Shown here: positions 25,597 through 34,079 of the stretch, piece after piece | Numbering within the stretch: the first letter of the stretch is position 1 | Layout of the letters: each line of letters begins with the position of its first letter | Assembly (NCBI GenBank): GCA_964643075.1 | Contig: CAZXQO010000010.1 | Coordinates: 38,971-102,970 of the forward strand | DNA: 64,000 nt | From: Desulfocucumis sp964643075 | Lineage (GTDB): Bacteria > Bacillota > Desulfotomaculia > Desulfotomaculales > Desulfocucumaceae | Direction of reading: 5' to 3' | The notes under the pieces: generated by a model | Told to the model about the DNA's origin: nothing | Database searches by the model: none | The model's input: the letters and a program-made list of their open reading frames with translations, nothing else | Translations under genes and position numbers: made by a program

Positions 25597-26799
25597 CTAC
25601 TCAATAACTGATGTAACCACACCGGCGCCCACAGTACGGCCGCCCTCGCGGATGGCGAAGCGCAGTCCTTCTTCTATGGCGATGGGGGTTATCAGTTTTA
25701 TGTTGATGCGGATGTTGTCTCCGGGCATCACCATTTCAACTCCCTCGGGCAGTTCGGCTACGCCGGTAACGTCGGTGGTCCTGAAGTAGAACTGCGGGCG
25801 GTAACCGTTGAAGAACGGTGTGTGCCTGCCGCCCTCTTCTTTGGTCAGCACGTATACTTCGGCGTTAAAATGGGTGTGCGGTTTGATGCTGCCGGGTTTA
25901 GCCAATACTTGGCCGCGCTCAATTTCTTTACGGTCTACGCCCCTTAAGAGGCAGCCCACGTTGTCTCCAGCTTCGCCGCGGTCCAGCAGTTTACGAAACA
26001 TTTCTACTCCGGTTACCACGGTCTTACGGGGTTTGTCCTGTAAACCTACTATTTCCACTTCTTCGCCCACTTTGACGGCACCGCGCTCAATTCTGCCGGT
26101 GGCTACTGTGCCGCGCCCGGTGATGCTGAATACGTCTTCTACGGGCATAAGGAAGGGTTTGTCTAAGGCACGTATCGGTGTGGGTACGTAGCTGTCTACT
26201 GCGTCCATTAGTTCCCAGACGCTTTTGCACCATTCGCATTCCTTTTTGCCACAGCCGCATTCCAGTGCTTTTAAGGCTGAGCCGGTGATGATGGGTATGT
26301 CGTCGCCGGGAAATTCGTATATGGACAGTAGTTCTCTTACTTCCATGTCTACCAGTTCCAATAGTTCGGGGTCGTCTACCATATCGGCTTTGTTCAGGTA
26401 TACTACGATGTAGGGTACGCCTACCTGACGGGCCAGCAGAATGTGCTCACGGGTCTGGGGCATGGGGCCGTCTGCCGCCGATACCACCAGTATAGCTCCG
26501 TCCATCTGGGCTGCGCCGGTGATCATGTTCTTTACGTAGTCCGCGTGGCCGGGGCAGTCCACGTGGGCGTAGTGCCTGGTGTCAGTTTCGTATTCCACGT
26601 GGGCGGTGTTGATGGTTATGCCGCGCTCACGCTCTTCCGGGGCATTGTCGATTTCATCGTATTTTTTTACCGATGCTTTACCCACGGTGGACAGCACTGT
26701 GGTTATGGCCGCCGTAAGGGTGGTCTTGCCATGGTCTACGTGCCCAATGGTCCCTATGTTTACGTGCGGTTTGTTGCGCTCAAACTTTGCCTTTCCCAT
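25597..26799 (-). CDS. tuf: elongation factor Tu, copy 1
   Basis: EF-Tu (400 aa), the GTPase that delivers aminoacyl-tRNA. G1 GHVDHGKT, G2 RGITINTAHVEYE, G3 DCPGHADY, G4 NKAD and G5 SALKAL are present, then the beta-barrel domains 2 and 3. A small insertion with four Cys (CGCGKKECEWC) lies after the G domain region at about residue 185. This copy follows fusA in the str operon. The protein is identical to the copy at 41867-43069. Confidence 0.98.
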   Translation of the reverse strand: MGKAKFERNKPHVNIGTIGHVDHGKTTLTAAITTVLSTVGKASVKKYDEIDNAPEERERGITINTAHVEYETDTRHYAHVDCPGHADYVKNMITGAAQMDGAILVVSAADGPMPQTREHILLARQVGVPYIVVYLNKADMVDDPELLELVDMEVRELLSIYEFPGDDIPIITGSALKALECGCGKKECEWCKSVWELMDAVDSYVPTPIRALDKPFLMPVEDVFSITGRGTVATGRIERGAVKVGEEVEIVGLQDKPRKTVVTGVEMFRKLLDRGEAGDNVGCLLRGVDRKEIERGQVLAKPGSIKPHTHFNAEVYVLTKEEGGRHTPFFNGYRPQFYFRTTDVTGVAELPEGVEMVMPGDNIRINIKLITPIAIEEGLRFAIREGGRTVGAGVVTSVIE

Positions 26800-26850
26800 T
26801 TGTAATTTCTCCTGCCTTTCTAAATAAAAATATTATCATAACTGTTCATT

Positions 26851-26928
26851 CTAAGGTCGAAAGTCTAATGTCCAAGATTCCCAGTTCTCATTGATTCCCA
26901 GTTCTCATTGACTTTTGACATTCGAGTC
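26851..26928. repeat. dispersed AT-rich repeat, family 2 copy C
   Basis: CTAAGGTCGAAAGTCTAATG..., with CCCAGTTCTCATTGA duplicated in tandem, then CTTTTGACATTCGAG. Homologous to 6641-6710. It lies between fusA and tuf copy 1. Confidence 0.6.
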
Positions 26929-26945
26929 ATGCCTACCAGTAGTCT

Positions 26946-29021
26946 TTATCCGTGGCGGCGGGCAATAATGCCTTCGGCGATATTTTGGGGCACCTCAACA
27001 TAATGGCTAAACTGCATGGTATAAGTACCCCGCCCCTGAGTCCTCGAACGAAGGTCGGTGGCATAACCGAACATTTCCGCCAGTGGTACAATAGAGTGTA
27101 TAATCTGGGTATTGCCCCTGGGTTCCATTTCCTCAATGCGCCCCCGGCGGGAGTTTAGATCCCCGATAACGTCACCCATGTACTCATCAAGAACAACAAC
27201 TTCCACCTTCACTACCGGCTCCAGCAGCACCGTCCCGGACTTTGCGGCGGCACTTTTAAAGCCAATGGAACCGGCTATCTTAAAAGCCATTTCAGAGGAG
27301 TCAACCTCGTGGTAGGAACCGTCAAGCAGGGTTACCTTAATATCTATCATGGGATAACCGGCCAGCACCCCGTTTTCCATAGCTTCCTTAATACCCGAGT
27401 CCACCGCCGGGATATATTCTCTGGGAATAACCCCGCCTACAATTTTATTTATAAATTCATACCCTGCCCCATGTTCCGCAGGCTCCACTTCCAGCACCAC
27501 GTGCCCGTACTGGCCGCGGCCCCCGGATTGGCGCACAAATTTCCCTTCAGCTTTGGCCTTGCCCCGGATGGTCTCCCTGTAGGCTACCTGGGGGCGTCCC
27601 ACATTGGCCTGCACCTTAAATTCTCTTAACAGTCTGTCTACAATTATTTCCAGGTGCAGCTCGCCCATACCCGAAATAATGGTTTGCCCTGTCTCAGTGT
27701 CGGTATGCATCTTAAAAGTGGGATCTTCATCACTTAACTTAGCCAGCGCAATGCCCATTTTATCCTGATCGGCCTTGGTTATTGGCTCGATGGCCACGGA
27801 AATAACCGGGTCGGGAAATTCCATAGACTCCAAAATAATAGGTAACTTTTCATCGCACAAGGTATCTCCGGTGCTTGTATCCCGCAGCCCCACTGCGGAA
27901 GCAATATCCCCGGTATAAACCTGGCCTATTTCTTCACGGTGATTGGCATGCATTTTCAATATCCGGCCTACCCTCTCCCGCTTACTTTTAGTGGAATTGT
28001 ACACATATGAGCCGGAAGTAAGGGTACCTGAATATACCCTGAAAAATGTAAGCTTACCCACATAAGGGTCAGCCATAATCTTAAAAGCCAGGGCAGAAAA
28101 AGGCTGATCGTCGCCTGCCGGGCGGATATCATCGACGCCGGTAGCCGGGTTGATCCCCTTGATGGGGGGAACTTCAGTAGGCGCCGGAAGGAAATCCACT
28201 ATAGCGTCCAGTAACGGCTGCACTCCTTTGTTTTTAAAGGAGGAGCCACACAGCACCGGTATCATTTTGACCGACAGGGTAGCCGCGCGAAGGCCTTTTT
28301 TTATTTCCTCCACGGTCAGCTCTTCGCCTTCAAGGTATTTAAGCATTAATTCCTCATCAGCTTCGGCAGCAGCTTCCACAAGTTTTTCCCGGTACTCCGC
28401 CACCAGTTCCAGCATGTCTTCGGGTACGTCGGCAACATCGCTCTTGGTACCCAAATCGTCGGTGTACATGATGGCTTTTTTCATAATCAGATCAATAATG
28501 CCCTTGAATTTTTCTTCACTGCCAACGGGTAGTTGCAATGCCACGGGATTGGCGCCCAAACGTTCCCGGATCATATTCATGCCCCTGAAAAAATCTGCAC
28601 CAACCCGGTCCATTTTATTAATATAGGCTATTCTTGGTACACCATATTTATCTGCCTGCCGCCAGACCGTTTCGGACTGGGGCTCTACTCCTCCCACAGA
28701 GCAAAAGACTGCAACTGCGCCGTCAAGCACCCTAAGAGAGCGCTCAACTTCCACTGTGAAATCCACGTGCCCTGGCGTGTCGATGATGTTTATGCAATGA
28801 TCGCCCCACTGACAGGTGGTAGCAGCAGAGGTTATGGTAATTCCCCGCTCCTGCTCCTGCACCATCCAGTCCATGGTGGCCGCACCGTCGTGGACCTCTC
28901 CTATCTTATGAACCCTTCCCGTGTAAAACAGTATGCGTTCGGTGGTGGTGGTCTTGCCGGCGTCTATGTGAGCCATGATACCTATATTGCGTGTTTTCTC
29001 TAACGGAAATTGCCGCGCCAT
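26946..29021 (-). CDS. fusA: elongation factor G
   Basis: EF-G (691 aa), the translocation GTPase. G1 AHIDAGKTTTTE, G2 RGITITSAATT, G3 DTPGHVDF, G4 NKMD, followed by domains II-V (GMGELHLEIIVDRL, then domain IV GGRGQYGHV and C-terminal SHYVEVPQNIAEGIIARRHG). ATG 29021 after AAAGGGGGAAG; the frame can be extended seven codons upstream without support. Confidence 0.98.
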   Translation of the reverse strand: MARQFPLEKTRNIGIMAHIDAGKTTTTERILFYTGRVHKIGEVHDGAATMDWMVQEQERGITITSAATTCQWGDHCINIIDTPGHVDFTVEVERSLRVLDGAVAVFCSVGGVEPQSETVWRQADKYGVPRIAYINKMDRVGADFFRGMNMIRERLGANPVALQLPVGSEEKFKGIIDLIMKKAIMYTDDLGTKSDVADVPEDMLELVAEYREKLVEAAAEADEELMLKYLEGEELTVEEIKKGLRAATLSVKMIPVLCGSSFKNKGVQPLLDAIVDFLPAPTEVPPIKGINPATGVDDIRPAGDDQPFSALAFKIMADPYVGKLTFFRVYSGTLTSGSYVYNSTKSKRERVGRILKMHANHREEIGQVYTGDIASAVGLRDTSTGDTLCDEKLPIILESMEFPDPVISVAIEPITKADQDKMGIALAKLSDEDPTFKMHTDTETGQTIISGMGELHLEIIVDRLLREFKVQANVGRPQVAYRETIRGKAKAEGKFVRQSGGRGQYGHVVLEVEPAEHGAGYEFINKIVGGVIPREYIPAVDSGIKEAMENGVLAGYPMIDIKVTLLDGSYHEVDSSEMAFKIAGSIGFKSAAAKSGTVLLEPVVKVEVVVLDEYMGDVIGDLNSRRGRIEEMEPRGNTQIIHSIVPLAEMFGYATDLRSRTQGRGTYTMQFSHYVEVPQNIAEGIIARRHG

Positions 29022-29035
29022 CAAGACTTCCCCCT

Positions 29036-29506
29036 TTACCACCTGTAATGCGCGAACGCCTTGTTTGCCTCAGCCATTTTATGGGTGTCTTCCCGCTTTT
29101 TGACGGTTGCGCCGGTATTATTGGCGGCATCCATAATTTCGGCGGCCAGTTTCTCCTGCATGCTCTTGCCACCCCGGGCCCTGGCATAATTGGTTAGCCA
29201 CCTGATACCAAGTGTCTGTCGCCTTTCATGGCGGACTTCAATGGGAACCTGGTAGTTGGCGCCACCAACCCGGCGGGCCTTTACTTCCAGCACGGGCATA
29301 ACATTTTTCATGGCCTGCTCGAATACCTCAACGGGGCTTTTACCCGTTTTATCCTGGATAATGTCAAATGCGCCGTAAAAAATTTTTTCCGCTGTTCCTT
29401 TTTTACCGTCCAGCATAATCTGATTGATCATTTTAGTGATCACTTTGTTGTTATATACGGGATCTGGCAAAATTTCTGTTTTGGGCCGCGAACCTCTTCT
29501 GGGCAC
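29036..29506 (-). CDS. rpsG: 30S ribosomal protein S7
   Basis: S7 (156 aa), nucleates the 30S head. PRRGSRPKTEILPDPVYNNKVITKMINQIM, the beta-hairpin RRVGGANYQVPIEVRHERRQTLGIRWL and C-terminal NKAFAHYRW. GTG start with GGGGGG upstream. Between rpsL and fusA. Confidence 0.98.
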   Translation of the reverse strand: MPRRGSRPKTEILPDPVYNNKVITKMINQIMLDGKKGTAEKIFYGAFDIIQDKTGKSPVEVFEQAMKNVMPVLEVKARRVGGANYQVPIEVRHERRQTLGIRWLTNYARARGGKSMQEKLAAEIMDAANNTGATVKKREDTHKMAEANKAFAHYRW

Positions 29507-29676
29507 ATATATCCCCCCTTTGCACCAGTAATAGCCCTATTCAGGGCGTTTAAGCGTACTATTTTAATTTACACCAGATACACACAGATAAATATTGCGG
29601 TAATAGATATTTTTCCCGTAACTGCATGTTTTCATCCTTTACCATCAGTGTGCCCGGTTAAAAATTTGATAGCCGT

Positions 29677-30051
29677 TTATTTTTTGGGACGTTTGCTGCC
29701 GTACTTGGAACGGCTGCGGTTTCTATTCTGGACTCCGGCTGAATCAAGAGCCCCTCTTACAATATGGTACCTTACACCAGGTAAATCTTTTACCCTGCCG
29801 CCACGAACCAGAACCACCGAGTGCTCTTGCAAGTTATGTCCTATACCTGGAATATAGGAGGTAACCTCGATGCCGTTGGTAAGCCTGACCCTCGCAACCT
29901 TACGCAGGGCGGAGTTTGGTTTTTTGGGTGTGGTAGTGTAAACCCTGGTACAAACACCTCTTTTTTGCGGACACTCTTTGAGTGCGGGTGCTGAAGATTT
30001 TTTCAGCAATTCCTCTCTGCCCTTGCGGATTAATTGGTTTATCGTGGGCAT
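29677..30051 (-). CDS. rpsL: 30S ribosomal protein S12
   Basis: S12 (124 aa) at the decoding centre. MPTINQLIRKGREE, TTPKKPNSALRKVARVRLTNG and VLVRGGRVKDLPGVRYHIVRG keep the wild-type Lys residues linked to streptomycin sensitivity (KKPNS and GRVKDLPG). The ATG at 30051 is 7 bases after GGAGGTG; upstream in-frame Met codons do not fit. Confidence 0.98.
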   Translation of the reverse strand: MPTINQLIRKGREELLKKSSAPALKECPQKRGVCTRVYTTTPKKPNSALRKVARVRLTNGIEVTSYIPGIGHNLQEHSVVLVRGGRVKDLPGVRYHIVRGALDSAGVQNRNRSRSKYGSKRPKK

Positions 30052-30094
30052 TTGCATACACCTCCTTCCTGAAAAATACCTGTAAATTAAATTT

Positions 30095-30125
30095 CCGCTC
30101 CGGCGGCTTAAAAAAGCCGGAGCGG
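30095..30125. other. GC-rich hairpin between the L7Ae-like gene and rpsL
   Basis: CCGCTCCGGC...GCCGGAGCGG, a perfect 10-bp stem around an A/T-rich loop. No U tract follows on the minus strand, so termination is uncertain. Confidence 0.5.
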
Positions 30126-30131
30126 TTAACA

Positions 30132-30383
30132 TCAGTCCTCCAATACCGCCGCTGAGGCACAACCAACCTCAATACCACAGGCTTTACCTAAAATCAGCAT
30201 GGTTTCTACCTCTATTACTTCCACGCCTTTAGTTTTGCAACTCCTGATTATGGGGTCTATCACGTGCCGCTCGGCATTACCGGCTATAAAAACTGCCTTT
30301 GCCTGCCCCCGCTCAATCGACTTTATCGTCTGTTTAGACCCAATAGTTTTCTTGCGGGCCTTCAACAGCCGCTCATAAGGCAT
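30132..30383 (-). CDS. L7Ae/L30e-like RNA-binding protein (YbxF family)
   Basis: Small protein (83 aa) of the L7Ae/L30e fold that binds kink-turn RNA. Bacillus YbxF, encoded at the same place between rpoC and rpsL, is the recognised relative. The sequence shows GSKQTIKSIERGQAKAVFIAGNA and a C-terminal LGKACGIEVGCASAAVL. GGAGG lies 10 bases before ATG 30383. Ribosome association is inferred. Confidence 0.9.
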   Translation of the reverse strand: MPYERLLKARKKTIGSKQTIKSIERGQAKAVFIAGNAERHVIDPIIRSCKTKGVEVIEVETMLILGKACGIEVGCASAAVLED

Positions 30384-30462
30384 CCTGCAGACACCTCCGT
30401 AAAACCAGACACTTTTGTATATTAGCACCAACCACACCAAATGTCAACATTGTATCCCCGTA

Positions 30463-33400
30463 TTATTTGCGGACAACAGTTTCATCACTATATAGGAACT
30501 CTTCCCCGTTATAATCGGTGTCGTCCATATTATAGTCACTTGTAGCATACCCTGCTATATCACCGGTGTTATCTATGTTTTCCATCAATTCGATATTGCG
30601 GTAGCGGCTCATGCCTGTTCCCGCCGGCACCAGTTTACCAATGATCACGTTTTCTTTGAGGCCCAGCAAGGGATCCATTTTGCCCTTAATGGCCGCCTCA
30701 GTCAACACCCGTGTGGTTTCCTGGAACGATGCCGCCGACAGGAAGGAATCAGTGGCCAAAGATGCCTTAGTTATCCCCAGGAGAATGGACTTCGCTTCGG
30801 CCGGTTGTCCCCCGGCGGCCTCCGCAGCCTGATTCTCGGCTTCCAGTTCAAATATATCCACCAGGCTTCCCGGCAATAAATTGGTATCACCAGCGTCCTC
30901 TATTTTAACTTTACGCAGCATCTGTCTGATCATTACCTCAATGTGCTTATCATTGATATCTACACCCTGTAACCGGTAAACCCGCTGCACCTCCTGCAAA
31001 AGGTAAATCTGGACTCCCCGGGGCCCCTTTATTTTCAAGAGATCATGGGGGTTAACCGAGCCCTCGGTGAGTTCATCGCCGGCCTCCACCCGGGCTTTGT
31101 CCTTTATCTTGATGCGGGCGCCGTAGGGAACTTGATACACATTTTTTTCGCCATCATCACTGGTAATTTCTATCTCACGCCGTCCTTTTACTTCCCTGAT
31201 TTCCGCCACACCGTAATTTTCTGAAATAACGGCCTGCCCTTTGGGCCTGCGGGCCTCAAAGAGCTCTTCTACCCTGGGCAGACCCTGGGTGATATCGTCC
31301 CCGGCCACACCCCCGGTGTGAAATGTACGCATGGTAAGCTGGGTGCCGGGCTCGCCGATGGACTGGGCAGCGATTATACCCACAGCCTCGCCGATATCCA
31401 CCGTTCCTCCGGTAGCCAGATTTCTTCCGTAACAGTTCCGGCAGACTCCGTAGCGACTTTTGCAGGTCAGTACCGAACGAATTCTTATTTTTTTGATACC
31501 GGCTTCTATAATCCTGTCGGCCTCATATCCCGAGGCCCTGTCATTAGCAATTATTTTGCCTTTTGGCACTATAACTTCCCCGGTTTCCGGGTGTACAATA
31601 TCTTCCAGGGCCGCACGGCCAATAATTCTATCTATCAGCTTTTCAATTACTTCGGTGCCGTCCTTTATTTCCTCGACTTCTATGCCCTCTTCGGTACCAC
31701 AATCTATTTCCCTGACGATTACGTCCTGGGCCACATCCACCAGGCGGCGGGTAAGATAACCCGAGTCGGCAGTGCGAAGAGCCGTGTCGGCCAGGCCCTT
31801 GCGGGCACCGTGAGTAGAAATGAAGTATTCCAGAACGGTAAGGCCTTCTCGGAAGTTGGCCTTGATGGGCAAGTCGATAATCCGGCCGGAGGGGTCAGCC
31901 ATTAATCCCCTCATCCCCGCCAACTGGCGAATCTGCTGCTTATTACCCCGGGCACCCGAGTTGGCCATCATATATACCGGATTAAACTTATCCAGAGTTA
32001 CCATCAACGCTTCAGTTACCTTCTCCGTGGCATCGTTCCAAAGACCTATGACCTTACGGTAGCGCTCATCTTCGGTTGTCAGACCACGGCGGTAATTCTG
32101 CTCGACCTTTTCTACCTCTTGTTCCGTACGGGCCAGTATATCTTTTTTCTGGGGAGGAATTATTATATCCGTCAGGCCGATAGTCACCCCGGCCCTGCTG
32201 GCGTAATGAAAGCCTAATTTTTTGAAGCCATCCAGCAGTGCTCCGGTGGCTGAAAGCCCCAGTTCGTTGTAACATTCGTCTACAATTTTACTTAAAGCCT
32301 TTTTATCAGCCACCAGGTTTTTATAACCCAGCCTGGATGGCATGACTTCATTGAATATAAGCCTGCCCACGGTGGTTTCCAGTCTCTCACCATTATATCT
32401 GACTTTTATCCTGGCGTGCAGGCTAACAGCCTTATTTTCATAGGCTACGATGGCATCTTCTTGATCACTGAATAACTTGCCTTCGCCGAGTTCCCCTTCC
32501 TTTTCCATGGTCAGATAGTAACAACCCAGCACCATATCCTGGGTAGGCACGGCCACCGGCCGGCCATCCTTAGGGTTCAAAATATTATGCGCCGAAAGCA
32601 TTAACAACCTCGCCTCGGATTGAGCCTCGGAAGAAAGGGGCACGTGCACCGCCATCTGGTCACCGTCAAAATCGGCGTTATAGGCTGTACAAACCATGGG
32701 GTGAATCTGAATGGCCTTTCCGTCCACCAGCACCGGCTCAAAAGCTTGAATACCCAGCCTATGCAGGGTTGGCGCCCGATTCAGCAATACAGGGTGCTGG
32801 CTAATTACCTCTTCCAGCACATCCCACACCTCCGGCCTGACCCTTTCCACCATCCGCTTGGCGCTTTTGATGTTATGGGCATGACCGTCGTTTACCAGTC
32901 TCTTCATCACAAAGGGTTTGAATAGTTCCAGGGCCATTTCTTTGGGCAGGCCGCACTGGTGCATCTGCAGTGTTGGGCCGACCACAATAACAGATCTGCC
33001 GGAATAGTCCACCCTTTTACCCAGCAGATTCTGACGGAAGCGTCCTTGTTTTCCTTTAAGCATGTCGCTTAAAGATTTTAAGGGTCTGTTGCCGGGACCG
33101 GTTACCGGTCTTCCCCGGCGCCCGTTGTCAATCAGGGCGTCCACGGCTTCTTGCAACATTCTCTTTTCATTACGCACAATAATATCCGGAGCTCCAAGAT
33201 CAAGAAGCCTTTTCAGCCTGTTATTACGGTTGATTACCCGCCTGTAGAGATCGTTCAAATCTGAAGTGGCAAACCTGCCGCCGTCCAGCTGTACCATGGG
33301 TCGCAGTTCCGGCGGTATTACCGGTATGACGTCCATAATCATCCATTGCGGCCGGTTGCCCGAGGTACGAAAAGCCTCAACCACTTCCAACCGCCGGATA

Positions 33401-34017
33401 GCCCTTATCTTGCGCTGGCCGGTGACCTCCCGGAGTTCCTGACGCAAATCTTTGTTTAGCTCTTCAAGATCTATTTCTTCTAAAAGTTTTTTTATAGACT
33501 CGGCGCCCATGCCGGCCTTAAAAGCATTGCCGTATTTCTCCCGGTATTCCCTGTACTCGTTTTCGGTAAGTAACTGTTTTTTAATTAATCCGGTATCGCC
33601 ACCATCAGTCACTATATAGGAAACAAAATATAAAACTTTTTCCAGTGCTCTGGGGGACATGTCCAGCAAAAGTCCCATACGGCTAGGTATTCCTTTAAAG
33701 TACCATATATGCGACACGGGGGCCGCCAGTACAATATTTCCCAGTCGTTCCCGGCGAACTTTGGAGCGAGTAACCTCCACGCCGCAACGGTCACAGATAA
33801 CACCCTTATAACGAACTCTTTTATATTTCCCGCAGTGACATTCCCAGTCCCTGGTGGGTCCGAAAATCCTTTCACAAAACAGGCCGTCCCGCTCGGGTTT
33901 AAGGGTCCGGTAATTGATGGTTTCAGGCTTTTTAACCTCTCCGCTTGACCATTCCAGTATTTGCTCAGGGGATGCAAGGCCAATACGAATACGGTCAAAA
34001 TTGTTGAGATCCAGCAA
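30463..34017 (-). CDS. rpoC: RNA polymerase beta' subunit
   Basis: Beta' (1184 aa), the largest core subunit. Zinc-binding domain CHCGKYKRVRYKGVICDRCGVEV near residues 60-80, the catalytic NADFDGDQMAVH with three Mg-binding Asp near residue 450, a second zinc site with CRNCYGRNLATG near 875, and the trigger-loop/bridge region GEPGTQLTMRTFHTGG. TTG start. It lies 62 bases after rpoB. Confidence 0.98.
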   Translation of the reverse strand: MLDLNNFDRIRIGLASPEQILEWSSGEVKKPETINYRTLKPERDGLFCERIFGPTRDWECHCGKYKRVRYKGVICDRCGVEVTRSKVRRERLGNIVLAAPVSHIWYFKGIPSRMGLLLDMSPRALEKVLYFVSYIVTDGGDTGLIKKQLLTENEYREYREKYGNAFKAGMGAESIKKLLEEIDLEELNKDLRQELREVTGQRKIRAIRRLEVVEAFRTSGNRPQWMIMDVIPVIPPELRPMVQLDGGRFATSDLNDLYRRVINRNNRLKRLLDLGAPDIIVRNEKRMLQEAVDALIDNGRRGRPVTGPGNRPLKSLSDMLKGKQGRFRQNLLGKRVDYSGRSVIVVGPTLQMHQCGLPKEMALELFKPFVMKRLVNDGHAHNIKSAKRMVERVRPEVWDVLEEVISQHPVLLNRAPTLHRLGIQAFEPVLVDGKAIQIHPMVCTAYNADFDGDQMAVHVPLSSEAQSEARLLMLSAHNILNPKDGRPVAVPTQDMVLGCYYLTMEKEGELGEGKLFSDQEDAIVAYENKAVSLHARIKVRYNGERLETTVGRLIFNEVMPSRLGYKNLVADKKALSKIVDECYNELGLSATGALLDGFKKLGFHYASRAGVTIGLTDIIIPPQKKDILARTEQEVEKVEQNYRRGLTTEDERYRKVIGLWNDATEKVTEALMVTLDKFNPVYMMANSGARGNKQQIRQLAGMRGLMADPSGRIIDLPIKANFREGLTVLEYFISTHGARKGLADTALRTADSGYLTRRLVDVAQDVIVREIDCGTEEGIEVEEIKDGTEVIEKLIDRIIGRAALEDIVHPETGEVIVPKGKIIANDRASGYEADRIIEAGIKKIRIRSVLTCKSRYGVCRNCYGRNLATGGTVDIGEAVGIIAAQSIGEPGTQLTMRTFHTGGVAGDDITQGLPRVEELFEARRPKGQAVISENYGVAEIREVKGRREIEITSDDGEKNVYQVPYGARIKIKDKARVEAGDELTEGSVNPHDLLKIKGPRGVQIYLLQEVQRVYRLQGVDINDKHIEVMIRQMLRKVKIEDAGDTNLLPGSLVDIFELEAENQAAEAAGGQPAEAKSILLGITKASLATDSFLSAASFQETTRVLTEAAIKGKMDPLLGLKENVIIGKLVPAGTGMSRYRNIELMENIDNTGDIAGYATSDYNMDDTDYNGEEFLYSDETVVRK

Positions 34018-34079
34018 AGAACCACGCTCCCTTAGGATTTATAGACTCTCTTCTTTGGACAGTGAGAAATTAACATCAA

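Noticed and set aside
26225..26413. Plus-strand frames duplicated identically within both tuf genes
   Set aside because: They are antisense shadows and are identical only because the tuf genes are.
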